Source: M0027 sp021713415
Lineage (GTDB): Bacteria > Pseudomonadota > Gammaproteobacteria > Francisellales > Francisellaceae
NCBI GenBank assembly: GCA_021713415.1
Contig: JAKJJQ010000008.1
Span: 1-64,000 of the forward strand
Reading direction: 5' to 3'
Length of the DNA: 64,000 nucleotides
Below the pieces are notes generated by a model, which made no database searches, was not told where the DNA came from, and saw only the letters and a list, made by a program, of their open reading frames with translations. Of this stretch, positions 9,246-17,143 are shown piece after piece. Numbering within the stretch: the stretch's first letter is position 1; each line of letters starts with the position of its first letter. The translations under genes and the position numbers were made by a program.

Positions 9246-10592
9246 ATGATGAAAAGTAAACTTCAATCACAACCACTACCTAATCAAGCAGTTGATGTAA
9301 CAAGCATTATTAATGTTCGCAATGTTAATAAAGCATTTCAAAATCCTGACAAACAAGACTTAGTCGTACTAGAGAATGTAAATTTTACACTTAAAGAAGG
9401 TGAAATTGTTGCCTTACTAGGTAAATCTGGTTCTGGTAAATCAACATTACTTAGAATTATCGCAGGCTTAAGTGCGCCGACATCAGGTGAAGTACTTTAT
9501 CGCAATAAACCTGTCACTGAGCCTGTCTCAGATATCTCTATGGTATTTCAAAGCTTTGCACTAATGCCGTGGCTTACTGTATTAGAAAACGTAGAATTAG
9601 GCTTAGAAGCTCGAAGCATTCCCAGAAAAGAAAGAAGAAAGCGTGCAATTGATGCAATTGACATGATTGGTTTAGATGGTTTTGAAAATGCTTATCCTAA
9701 AGAATTATCAGGCGGTATGCGCCAGCGTGTTGGCTTCGCCAGAGCATTGGTATTAAAACCAGATATTTTATTAATGGATGAACCCTTTTCTGCCCTAGAT
9801 GTTTTAACTGCTGAAATATTACGTGAAGACTTACTCGAATTATGGGAAAAAAATAATGATATGAAAGGTATCTTATTTGTCACCCATAATATTGAAGAAG
9901 CGGTCTTAACCGCTGACCGAGTGATTATCTTTGGTAGTAACCCAGGGTTTATTCGTGGTGAGTTAAAGATTGATCTACCAAGACCTAGAAACTCTAAAGA
10001 TTTAGCAGTTAGTCATTTAATCGATGAAGTTTACCGGATGATGACAACAGCTCAAACAAAAGAGTTAGGCGAGCGAATGAATCGACGTCGTGCATTAACG
10101 ATTGCTTATCGATTGCCTGATACGGATATTGCTGAATTAGCAGGTTTACTATCTGAAATGTATGAAATGCAAGAAAAAGGTGCTATCGACTTACCTGAAG
10201 TAGCTGATTATGTACGCTTAGATGTCGATGATTTATTCCCTATTTTAGAAATCTTATCTGTATTACAACTTGCGCATATTGCTGAAGGTGATATTACGAT
10301 GACAGAACTTGGCAAAACATTTGTTAATGCCGATATTACAGACCGTAAAGTTCTATTTTCTCGATTATTATTGCAAAATATTCCACTTGCACGCCATGTT
10401 GTTAAAGTACTAAAAGAGCGCCCAAATAAGCGCGCACCACAATCGCGCTTTTTAACTGAACTTGAAGATCATTTTAGTGAAAAAGAAGCTGAACGTATTT
10501 TACATACTTTTATCGACTGGGCGCGTTATGCCGAAATCATCGAATATGACTACAATACTAAGATGCTAAGCTTAGATGAAACCAATAGCTAA
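9246..10592 (+). CDS. ABC transporter ATP-binding protein with AAA-associated C-terminal domain
   Basis: A 448-residue ATPase subunit. Walker A is GKSGSGKST (59-67), followed by a Q-loop (VFQSF), the LSGGMRQR signature, Walker B ILLMDEPFSALD and the switch His in FVTHN. After about residue 260 comes a helical domain of the AAA-associated C-terminal type found on nitrate/sulfonate-family ATPases that act with a duplicated permease. The start at 9246 is chosen because GGAG at 9235-9238 lies 7 bp upstream, whereas the longer frame from 9213 runs into the permease gene with no ribosome site. It powers the permease encoded just upstream. The substrate is unknown because no binding protein is encoded in the operon. 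Confidence 0.92.
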   Translation: MMKSKLQSQPLPNQAVDVTSIINVRNVNKAFQNPDKQDLVVLENVNFTLKEGEIVALLGKSGSGKSTLLRIIAGLSAPTSGEVLYRNKPVTEPVSDISMVFQSFALMPWLTVLENVELGLEARSIPRKERRKRAIDAIDMIGLDGFENAYPKELSGGMRQRVGFARALVLKPDILLMDEPFSALDVLTAEILREDLLELWEKNNDMKGILFVTHNIEEAVLTADRVIIFGSNPGFIRGELKIDLPRPRNSKDLAVSHLIDEVYRMMTTAQTKELGERMNRRRALTIAYRLPDTDIAELAGLLSEMYEMQEKGAIDLPEVADYVRLDVDDLFPILEILSVLQLAHIAEGDITMTELGKTFVNADITDRKVLFSRLLLQNIPLARHVVKVLKERPNKRAPQSRFLTELEDHFSEKEAERILHTFIDWARYAEIIEYDYNTKMLSLDETNS

Positions 10593-10638
10593 ATATTCAT
10601 TCAAGACTTACTTTTTGTGATTCTTTTTGCTCTAAGAC

Positions 10639-10667
10639 TTGTTATTTTTATCAATATCTGATATAAA
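10639..10667 (+). promoter_or_regulatory. Sigma70 promoter for rpmB-rpmG
   Basis: A -35 TTGTTA (10639-10644) and a -10 TATAAA (10662-10667) are separated by exactly 17 bp and placed about 50 bp ahead of the rpmB start. This close match to the housekeeping consensus fits a strongly expressed ribosomal protein operon. Confidence 0.7.
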
Positions 10668-10715
10668 TTCCAGCCTTGAAGAATTTTAGTTTTTTAGTTT
10701 AATTTGGAGGTTATC

Positions 10716-10952
10716 ATGTCCAGAGTATGTATGGTTACAAATAAGCGCCCAATGAGCGGCAATAATGTCTCTCACGCGCATAATAAAACAAGACGTCGTT
10801 TTTTACCTAATCTTCACACGCATCGTTTTTGGGTTGAAAGCGAAAATCGTTATGTCAAACTTCGCGTCAGTGCCAAAGGAATGCGTATCATTGATAAAAA
10901 AGGTATTGACAGTGTGTTAGCTGATGTCCGCAGCCGCGGCATTAAAGTATAA
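10716..10952 (+). CDS. rpmB: 50S ribosomal protein L28
   Basis: Ribosomal protein L28, 78 residues, the usual length. It begins with the family signature SRVCMVTNKRP and contains the basic stretch KTRRRFLPNLH that contacts 23S rRNA. The start at 10716 is fixed by the GGAGG ribosome site at 10706-10710 and by the family N-terminus; the longer frame from 10704 includes the ribosome site itself. It is followed after 12 bp by rpmG, the standard bacterial L28-L33 pair, and preceded by a good sigma70 promoter. Confidence 0.98.
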   Translation: MSRVCMVTNKRPMSGNNVSHAHNKTRRRFLPNLHTHRFWVESENRYVKLRVSAKGMRIIDKKGIDSVLADVRSRGIKV

Positions 10953-10964
10953 GAGGAAAATCTC

Positions 10965-11120
10965 ATGCGTGAAAAAATAAGACTTGTTTCATCAGCAGGT
11001 ACGGGTCATTTTTATACAACGACTAAAAACAAACGTACGATGACTGAAAAATTTCAAATTAAAAAATTTGATCCAGTTGCTCGCAAACACGTTATCTATA
11101 AAGAAGCAAAAATCAAATAA
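10965..11120 (+). CDS. rpmG: 50S ribosomal protein L33
   Basis: Ribosomal protein L33, 51 residues. The protein reads REKIRLVSSAGTGHFYTTTK and ends VIYKEAKIK. It has the usual L33 features (KIRLVSSAGTGHFYTT, the NKR loop, KFDPVARKH) and lacks the zinc-binding cysteines, so it is the zinc-independent form. The start has an AAGAGGAAAA ribosome site 4-12 bp upstream. It forms an operon with rpmB, and a hairpin after the stop probably terminates the transcript. Confidence 0.97.
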   Translation: MREKIRLVSSAGTGHFYTTTKNKRTMTEKFQIKKFDPVARKHVIYKEAKIK

Positions 11121-11125
11121 ATAGT

Positions 11126-11143
11126 AGCTTATATAAATAAGCT
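11126..11143. terminator. Probable terminator between rpmG and the convergent FecCD-type gene
   Basis: The inverted repeat AGCTTAT (11126-11132) with ATAAGCT (11137-11143) encloses a 4-nt loop and is followed on the plus strand by TAATTTTCTT. The stem is AT-rich and the T-run short, so it is a modest terminator. It overlaps the last codons of the convergent permease gene and could serve both strands. Confidence 0.5.
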
Positions 11144-12160
11144 TAATTTTCTTGAACGCCATAGTAACATCAAAAAAAATGGCGCACCTATTAATGCAGT
11201 GATCGCGCCCAATGGCAAAACATACGGCGCAAATAAACATCTTGCAATAATCTCTGAAATAATGACCAACAAGCCTCCAATTAGTGCGCTATTTAATAAC
11301 AATGCAGAATGGGTACGTAATCCTAAAAGGCGTACAATATGTGGTGCAACTAAACCAATAAAAGCGATGGGGCCTGAAATTGAAACCGCAACGGCCATAA
11401 TAACTGACAAACCAATTAATATCATAACCAATAGCCTATTCATGTTAACACCGCTTGCTTTAGCATCTAACTCTCCTAATGCCAAAATATCTAATGTAGG
11501 CGCTAATCCTTGTAGTAAGATTAAGGCAACAATAATGACAATAAAGTCAAAGCTTAACAGAACCCATGATAAATTTTGAATGCCACCCATAAGCCAACTT
11601 AATGCAAAATGCAGATTACTTGTCTGTGAAAATGTAATAATTAACATTAAAACCGATGAAAAGATAGAAGCTAATGCAACACCTGCTAATAATACACTTG
11701 TTATCTTACCATTAATAAACAAGACAGAGACTAAATACATTAAAACTAACACAACTACAGCACCAACGGCTGCTAAGCCTAAAATAATTATATTTTGATT
11801 AAAGCTAATCATAAAAGGTGTTGCGAAAAAATATAATCCTAAAACAACCATTAGCGATGCGCCTGATGATACACCTAAAATACCTGGATCAGCCAAAGGA
11901 TTTCTTAATAAGCCTTGCATCAATGCTCCTGCAAAACCATAAACAATACCTGCTAATAATGCTGCAACTAAAATAGGTAATTTAATAAATAAAATGACTT
12001 GATCTAATAATGTCATCTGATAAGTTTGATCAAATAAAGAAAATAACAATTTTAAAAACAAATTTGGGCTAATTGCAGCCTCACCTGTGATTAAAAAAAC
12101 AAACGATGCACCGATAATACCAATCAACAATACAATACTTACATAAACTGAAGGCTTCAA
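11129..12160 (-). CDS. FecCD/BtuC-family iron-type ABC transporter permease (orphan)
   Basis: A 343-residue inner-membrane permease with about nine to ten hydrophobic helices. The FecCD family signature is clear: GALMQGLLRNPLADPGILGVSSGASL early, and GPIAFIGLVAPHIVRLLG and the coupling region later. This family forms the channel of importers for iron-siderophore complexes, haem or cobalamin. The frame starts with TTG at 12160 behind AAAGGA; no closer ATG keeps the first helix. No ATPase, periplasmic binding protein or TonB receptor gene lies beside it, so it either works with subunits encoded elsewhere or is a leftover. The C-terminus is normal in length and overlaps the terminator of rpmG. 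Confidence 0.88.
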   Translation of the reverse strand: MKPSVYVSIVLLIGIIGASFVFLITGEAAISPNLFLKLLFSLFDQTYQMTLLDQVILFIKLPILVAALLAGIVYGFAGALMQGLLRNPLADPGILGVSSGASLMVVLGLYFFATPFMISFNQNIIILGLAAVGAVVVLVLMYLVSVLFINGKITSVLLAGVALASIFSSVLMLIITFSQTSNLHFALSWLMGGIQNLSWVLLSFDFIVIIVALILLQGLAPTLDILALGELDAKASGVNMNRLLVMILIGLSVIMAVAVSISGPIAFIGLVAPHIVRLLGLRTHSALLLNSALIGGLLVIISEIIARCLFAPYVLPLGAITALIGAPFFLMLLWRSRKLSLFI

Positions 12161-12277
12161 ATTAATAGGTCCTTTTTACTTTTGCAGATTTTATACATTT
12201 TTCTGTATTATAATCACTTTTTGTCCTAAATTGCTGCAAATGAAAACCTTAAGTAGACAATATTTACAATTTTTTTC

Positions 12278-12306
12278 TTGCGAAAGCTGGATACTAACGC
12301 TATAAA
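12278..12306 (+). promoter_or_regulatory. Sigma70-like promoter for minCDE
   Basis: A -35 TTGCGA (12278-12283) and a -10 TATAAA (12301-12306) are spaced by 17 bp, about 50 bp before the minC ATG. It lies in the divergent gap between minC and the FecCD-type permease gene. Confidence 0.55.
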
Positions 12307-12355
12307 ACCATAAACTATACAGGGTAAATAACCAATACTTAATAAAAGAGGCAAC

Positions 12356-13090
12356 ATGGAAGCAGCATTTCAGCTTAAAGGTCGATTGTTCACACTTAGC
12401 GTGTTGCAATTAACCAGCAATCATATTGACACAATCGATAAAGAACTTGCTAAGAAGAAAGAACAGGCACCTAACTTTTTCAATCAAGCACCCATTGTAA
12501 TTGATTTGCTTGACCTTGAGAAAGATGAAACAAAAACAATCGATTTAGAAGCATTAAACAACCTATTAGTAAAACATGCACTAATTCCTGTTGGCTACTG
12601 CACTAAAAATAGCACTTGGCAAGAAAAAATAAAATCACTTAATTTACCTGTTTTAACTGAAGCACGACTAACTGCTCAACCAAGACAGTCTAAAGAAGAT
12701 AAAGAAACGACAACAAATGGCAGCAAAAAGACCTCTGAAGCGATCGCACGCCAGTACAGTAAACAAAGTCTTATTATTGACACACCGATTCGCTCAGGAC
12801 AACAAGTTTATGCATCAGAAGGTGACTTAGTTGTCACATCAACGGTAAGCCCAGGTGCCGAATTACTCGCTGAAGGCAGCATCCATGTCTATGGTACTTT
12901 ACGCGGTCGAGCTTTGGCAGGCATCAATGGTAATGCTGATGCACGCATCTTCTGTCATAACCTAGAAGCTAACCTAATTTCTATAGCAGGACAGTACCGT
13001 TTATTTGAAGATGGTTATCATAGTGAGCAAAATCGTTCACATCAAATATACTTAAAAGATGGACAGTTAATGATACTACCGATTAACTAA
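12356..13090 (+). CDS. minC: Septum site-determining protein MinC
   Basis: MinC, 244 residues, inhibits FtsZ ring formation away from mid-cell. The N-terminal domain (about 1-110, FQLKGRLFTLSVLQL) binds FtsZ. A linker rich in Lys, Thr and Ser (about 118-140) follows, then the C-terminal beta-helix domain (about 145-244, with the repeats VVTSTVSPGAELLAEGSIHVYG and LRGRALAGINGNADARIFC, here quoted only in part of each strand) that dimerises and binds MinD. It is the first gene of minCDE, with minD starting 40 bp downstream. The length is close to the E. coli protein (231). Confidence 0.95.
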   Translation: MEAAFQLKGRLFTLSVLQLTSNHIDTIDKELAKKKEQAPNFFNQAPIVIDLLDLEKDETKTIDLEALNNLLVKHALIPVGYCTKNSTWQEKIKSLNLPVLTEARLTAQPRQSKEDKETTTNGSKKTSEAIARQYSKQSLIIDTPIRSGQQVYASEGDLVVTSTVSPGAELLAEGSIHVYGTLRGRALAGINGNADARIFCHNLEANLISIAGQYRLFEDGYHSEQNRSHQIYLKDGQLMILPIN

Positions 13091-13130
13091 ACAATTTAAC
13101 TGATTTAACAGTAATATAGAGGATCATACC

Positions 13131-14006
13131 GTGAGTGAAGTAGAAATCAGTGATAAGAAAAAAGAGAATCATAAAAAAGATGAAAAAAAAGCAAGGATAA
13201 TTGTCATCACCTCTGGTAAAGGTGGCGTTGGCAAAACAACCACAAGTGCTGCATTTGCTTCTGGGCTTGCTCAGAAAGGTAATAAGACAGTTGTTATTGA
13301 CTTTGATGTAGGCTTAAGAAACCTTGATTTGGTGATGGGCTGTGAGCGTCGTGTTGTCTATGATTTTATTAATCTTGTTAATGGTGAGTCCAACATCAAG
13401 CAAACCTTAATTAAAGATAAACGTATTGATAACTTATATATCTTACCAGCATCGCAAACACGTGATAAAGATGCTTTAAAACAAGAAGCTGTTGGCAAAA
13501 TTCTAGATGAGCTAGCTAAAGAGTTTGACTATATTGTATGCGATTCACCAGCAGGTATTGAAAAAGGTGCTTTAATGGCAATGTATTTTGCAGATGAAGC
13601 AATTGTTGTAACCAACCCTGAAGTGTCATCTGTTCGTGACTCTGACCGTATTTTAGGCGTATTATCCAGTAAAAGCCGCCGCGCAGAGAAAGGAGAAGAC
13701 CCAATAAAAGAGCATCTCTTATTAACACGTTATTCACCTGATCGAGTTGATAATGGTGAAATGTTATCATTAACTGATGTTAAAGATATCTTATCCATAC
13801 CTTTACTTGGCGTTATTCCTGAATCTAAAGCCGTCCTTAAAGCATCAAATGCTGGTGTGCCTGTCATTATGGATAATGATAGTGATGCAGGACAAGCCTA
13901 TCTCGATGCAGTTGAACGCTTTTTAGGAGAAGATAAACCACTTCGCTATATTGAAGCTAAAAAAGTTGGACTTTTTCAGAGAATTTTCAAAGGTGCGAGG
14001 GCTTAA
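13131..14006 (+). CDS. minD: Septum site-determining ATPase MinD with a lysine-rich N-terminal extension
   Basis: MinD, 291 residues, is the membrane-bound ATPase that recruits MinC and oscillates under MinE control. The deviant Walker A is GKGGVGKT (29-36), and the C-terminus GLFQRIFKGA is the amphipathic membrane-targeting helix. Normal MinD begins just before ARIIVITSGKGG; here 20 extra residues precede it, with seven lysines. There is no ATG, GTG or TTG between the GTG at 13131 and that point, and AGAGG stands ahead of the GTG, so the extension appears real. Its position right beside the ATP site and its positive charge could add membrane or partner contact. minE follows after 3 bp. Confidence 0.96.
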   Translation: MSEVEISDKKKENHKKDEKKARIIVITSGKGGVGKTTTSAAFASGLAQKGNKTVVIDFDVGLRNLDLVMGCERRVVYDFINLVNGESNIKQTLIKDKRIDNLYILPASQTRDKDALKQEAVGKILDELAKEFDYIVCDSPAGIEKGALMAMYFADEAIVVTNPEVSSVRDSDRILGVLSSKSRRAEKGEDPIKEHLLLTRYSPDRVDNGEMLSLTDVKDILSIPLLGVIPESKAVLKASNAGVPVIMDNDSDAGQAYLDAVERFLGEDKPLRYIEAKKVGLFQRIFKGARA

Positions 14007-14009
14007 ATA

Positions 14010-14291
14010 ATGGGACTTTTTGATTTATTTCGCTCAAAAACATCAAAGCAATCAGCTGATATTGCAAAAGAACGTTTACAGATTATTGTTGCTCATCAAA
14101 GAGCTGAGCGCTCAGGCAGCGGCGATGAAGGCGTTTTAGCTTCACCTGAAATTTTAGCTAAACTGCAACAAGAAATTATGGAGGTCATTGCAAAATACGT
14201 TAAAGTTGACAGAGAAAAAGTCAATGTTGATGTTGGTAATATTGATGGCCACTCGGTACTAGAATTAAATGTTACCTTGCAAGAAGCTTAA
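14010..14291 (+). CDS. minE: Cell division topological specificity factor MinE
   Basis: MinE, 93 residues, stimulates MinD ATPase activity and confines the MinCD inhibitor to the cell poles. The N-terminal membrane and MinD-contact region begins GLFDLFRSKTSKQSA and contains the family stretch AKERLQIIVAHQRAER; the C-terminal dimerisation domain includes DREKVNVDVGN and ends in the beta-strand SVLELNVTL. It is the last gene of minCDE, starting 3 bp after minD. It converges on hutI with a 16-bp gap and no strong terminator that I can see. Confidence 0.96.
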   Translation: MGLFDLFRSKTSKQSADIAKERLQIIVAHQRAERSGSGDEGVLASPEILAKLQQEIMEVIAKYVKVDREKVNVDVGNIDGHSVLELNVTLQEA

Positions 14292-14307
14292 AAATTGATT
14301 AGATCAG

Positions 14308-15510
14308 CTAGATGATTAAACCTGATTTTATAACTGTTTCAGCCTTAATCCCGGTTGGGTTATAAACAATATCATTTTCATTATCTGTATTCCAAATAAC
14401 TAAATCTGCTAATTTTCCAACTTCTATACTACCGATACTATTCTGACGGTCTAATGCCCTGGCAGCATTGATCGTTACACCCTGCCACGCTTCTTTAATA
14501 GACAAGCCAAATAAAATACACGCCATATTCATCATTAGCGGTAAAGATAGAAATGGTGAGCTACCAGGATTAGCATCCGTTGCAATGGCAATTGGCACTT
14601 GAGCGTTGCGCAATGCATCAACCGGCGGCAACTTAGTTTCTTTAAGAAAATAATAGGCCCCTGGTAATAATACCGCAACTGTATTATTCTCTTTTAAGGC
14701 TATAACATCATCTTTATTTAAATATTCTAAATGATCCACTGAATACGCCCCCATACTGGCAGCTAATCTAGCACCTTTTTGATCTGTTAGTTGCTCTGCA
14801 TGGAGTTTTAATTTAAAACCATATGACTTAGACTTTTCAAACAATCGCTTTACTTGATTAATATCAAATGCAATTGATTCACAAAAAGCATCAACAAACT
14901 CAGCTAGATCTTTGTTTTTTACTTCAGGAAGCATTTGCTCAATGATAAGATTAAGATACTCATCTGGGTTATTTTTATACTCCGGTGGCACTGCATGCGC
15001 AGCAAGAAAAGTTGTTATAATTGATACAGGATACTGATCATTTAATACTTTAGCAACTTGTAGCATTTTGATTTCAGTATTCATGTCAAGCCCATAGCCT
15101 GACTTAACTTCTAATGTTGTCACACCATGATTTAGCATAACCCCTAAACGCTTTGAGGCAGACAAAATCAGCTCATCAGCACTTGCTTTGCGTGTTGCAT
15201 TTACAGTTGATAATATGCCACCGCCTTTTTTAGCAATTTCTTGATAACTTGCACCATTTAGCCTCATTGCAAACTCATCTGAACGACTACCTCCATAGAT
15301 AATATGTGTATGACAGTCAATTAAGCCTGGTGTTAGAAGCGCACCTTTTGCATCAATTACCTTAATTGCATTTACTTGGGCTAATGTCTTATCAATTGCT
15401 ACAATTTTACCATTATTAATACCAACATCAGCACAATCTAATATATCAAATTGATTATTAATCGTTAAAAGACGTGCATTTTTAATTAAAAGATCAAGAG
15501 AAGAGATCAT
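14308..15510 (-). CDS. hutI: Imidazolonepropionase
   Basis: HutI, 400 residues, hydrolyses imidazolone-5-propionate to N-formimino-glutamate, step three of histidine degradation. It is an amidohydrolase-fold metalloenzyme: the first metal motif is CHTHIIYGG, the later ligands lie in FLAAHAVPPE and KLHAEQL, and the catalytic Asp is in ATDANPGSSP. The start at 15510 (MISSLDLL) is preferred because GGTGAG lies upstream and the length then matches the family; the longer frame to 15534 runs into hutH. It overlaps the end of hutH by 17 bp, so translation is coupled. It is the last gene of hutGUHI. Confidence 0.94.
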   Translation of the reverse strand: MISSLDLLIKNARLLTINNQFDILDCADVGINNGKIVAIDKTLAQVNAIKVIDAKGALLTPGLIDCHTHIIYGGSRSDEFAMRLNGASYQEIAKKGGGILSTVNATRKASADELILSASKRLGVMLNHGVTTLEVKSGYGLDMNTEIKMLQVAKVLNDQYPVSIITTFLAAHAVPPEYKNNPDEYLNLIIEQMLPEVKNKDLAEFVDAFCESIAFDINQVKRLFEKSKSYGFKLKLHAEQLTDQKGARLAASMGAYSVDHLEYLNKDDVIALKENNTVAVLLPGAYYFLKETKLPPVDALRNAQVPIAIATDANPGSSPFLSLPLMMNMACILFGLSIKEAWQGVTINAARALDRQNSIGSIEVGKLADLVIWNTDNENDIVYNPTGIKAETVIKSGLII

Positions 15511-17020
15511 GATACATCTCACCATAATAAGCAATCTGACTAATTAATTTAGCAATCTTAGCAATGTCATCTGCAAATAGACGATCCTTTTCATAAAAAG
15601 ACACTTCACGTCTTATACGCATATAATAACCCATTAATTTATCAGATGATTTCAATGGAGATCTAAAATCAATTCCTTGACAAGCAGCTAGGCTTTCAAT
15701 CGCTAAAATCTGTAAAACATTATCACAAATTTGATTTAACTTCATTGCTGCAAACGTTGCCATAGAAACATGATCTTCTTGATTGGCTGAAGTTGGTAAT
15801 GAGTCAACAGAGGCTGGATGTGCATGTGTTTTATTTTCACTGGCTAAAGCAGAAGCTGTTACATGTGCGATCATAAACCCTGAGTTTAAGCCTGCATCTT
15901 TCACTAAAAATGCGGGCAGCCCACTAAAAGCTTTATCAGTTAAAAGTGCAATTCGACGCTCTGCAATTGCACCAATTTCACATACAGCAATTGCTACTTG
16001 ATCTGCACTTAAAGCAGCAGATTCTGCATGAAAATTACCACCTGAGATAACCTCTTTCGTATCTGGAATAATTAAAGGGTTATCAGAAACTGCATTTGCT
16101 TCATTAATCAAACTATCTTCAGCATGCTTAATTTGTTGCCAAATTGCACCCATAACTTGGGGCTGACAACGAATTGAATAAGGATCTTGTACTTTATTAC
16201 ATTCATTTTGATGAGAAAGTAAAATTTCACTGCCTTCAATTAATTTAAATACTGCATGAGAGAAAACCATTTGCCCTTGTAATTTTTTCATTCTTGCAAT
16301 CGTTGGATGAAATGGGCGAATACTACCTGCAACAGCATCAAGCGATAAGGTTCCTGAAATCGTTGCAATTGCAAAATTCTTTTGTGCCTTTAATAATCCT
16401 GTTAAAGCAATAGCCGTTGAAGCTTGAGTACCATTAATTAATGCCAAACCTTCTTTTTCTTCTAGTTGAAGTGGCTCTATATCCATACTAGCTAATGCAT
16501 TTGATGCTGAAACGATTTTACCTTGGTAATTAACACGCCCTTCACCTAATAATGGTAATGATAAGTGTGCTAACGGCGCTAAATCTCCTGAAGCGCCAAC
16601 TGAGCCTTGAGATGGAATCTCAGGGAATACTTTTTGATTATAAAAAAAGACTAAGCGATCAATTAATTTACGCGAAACACCTGAATAACCTTGGGCAAGA
16701 CTATTAATTTTTAATAAGAGTATTAATTTAACTGTGTCTGTATCTAGCATTTTACCAACACCAGCAGCATGCGATAAAATCAAACGCTTTTGCAAACGCT
16801 TTAGCTCTTCTTTTTCTATTTTTTTATTCGCTAATAGGCCAAAACCTGTATTAACACCATAGATTGTTTTACCTTGAGAAATTAACTCTTGTAGGATTTG
16901 ATAGGAACGATCAATTGCATGATAAGCACTATCTGCTAATTTTATTTTACGATCATTTTGAATCAAATGTCGAATACTCTCAAGATCTAAACTTCCTGGA
17001 ATTAATATAAATGGCAGCAT
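15494..17020 (-). CDS. hutH: Histidine ammonia-lyase
   Basis: HutH, 508 residues, removes ammonia from L-histidine to give urocanate, the first step of the pathway. The MIO cofactor forms from Ala-Ser-Gly in GSVGASGDLAPL; the active-site Tyr lies in YGVNTGFG. With the start at 17020 (MLPFILIPG) the MIO serine is residue 144 and the tyrosine 54, within one of the Pseudomonas enzyme (143 and 53), and GAGGA sits 4 bp upstream. The same frame stays open for 35 more codons to an ATG at 17125, giving a charged N-terminal extension. That ATG follows AGGTGG too closely (2 bp) for a good site, so I favour 17020. It overlaps hutI. Confidence 0.94.
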   Translation of the reverse strand: MLPFILIPGSLDLESIRHLIQNDRKIKLADSAYHAIDRSYQILQELISQGKTIYGVNTGFGLLANKKIEKEELKRLQKRLILSHAAGVGKMLDTDTVKLILLLKINSLAQGYSGVSRKLIDRLVFFYNQKVFPEIPSQGSVGASGDLAPLAHLSLPLLGEGRVNYQGKIVSASNALASMDIEPLQLEEKEGLALINGTQASTAIALTGLLKAQKNFAIATISGTLSLDAVAGSIRPFHPTIARMKKLQGQMVFSHAVFKLIEGSEILLSHQNECNKVQDPYSIRCQPQVMGAIWQQIKHAEDSLINEANAVSDNPLIIPDTKEVISGGNFHAESAALSADQVAIAVCEIGAIAERRIALLTDKAFSGLPAFLVKDAGLNSGFMIAHVTASALASENKTHAHPASVDSLPTSANQEDHVSMATFAAMKLNQICDNVLQILAIESLAACQGIDFRSPLKSSDKLMGYYMRIRREVSFYEKDRLFADDIAKIAKLISQIAYYGEMYHDLFS

Positions 17021-17143
17021 ACTATCCTCACCCAATGATTGATCTATTCCACTAGCTACTTTCTCTTTTTTTTCAATTACTTTTTCAAACGTATTAATCT
17101 CTTCTTTAAATTCTACTGTATCCATACATCACCACCTATCATG

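Noticed and set aside
11199..11798. Two plus-strand ORFs antisense to the FecCD-type permease
   Set aside because: They are shadow frames of a strongly coding minus-strand gene with no ribosome sites or family match.
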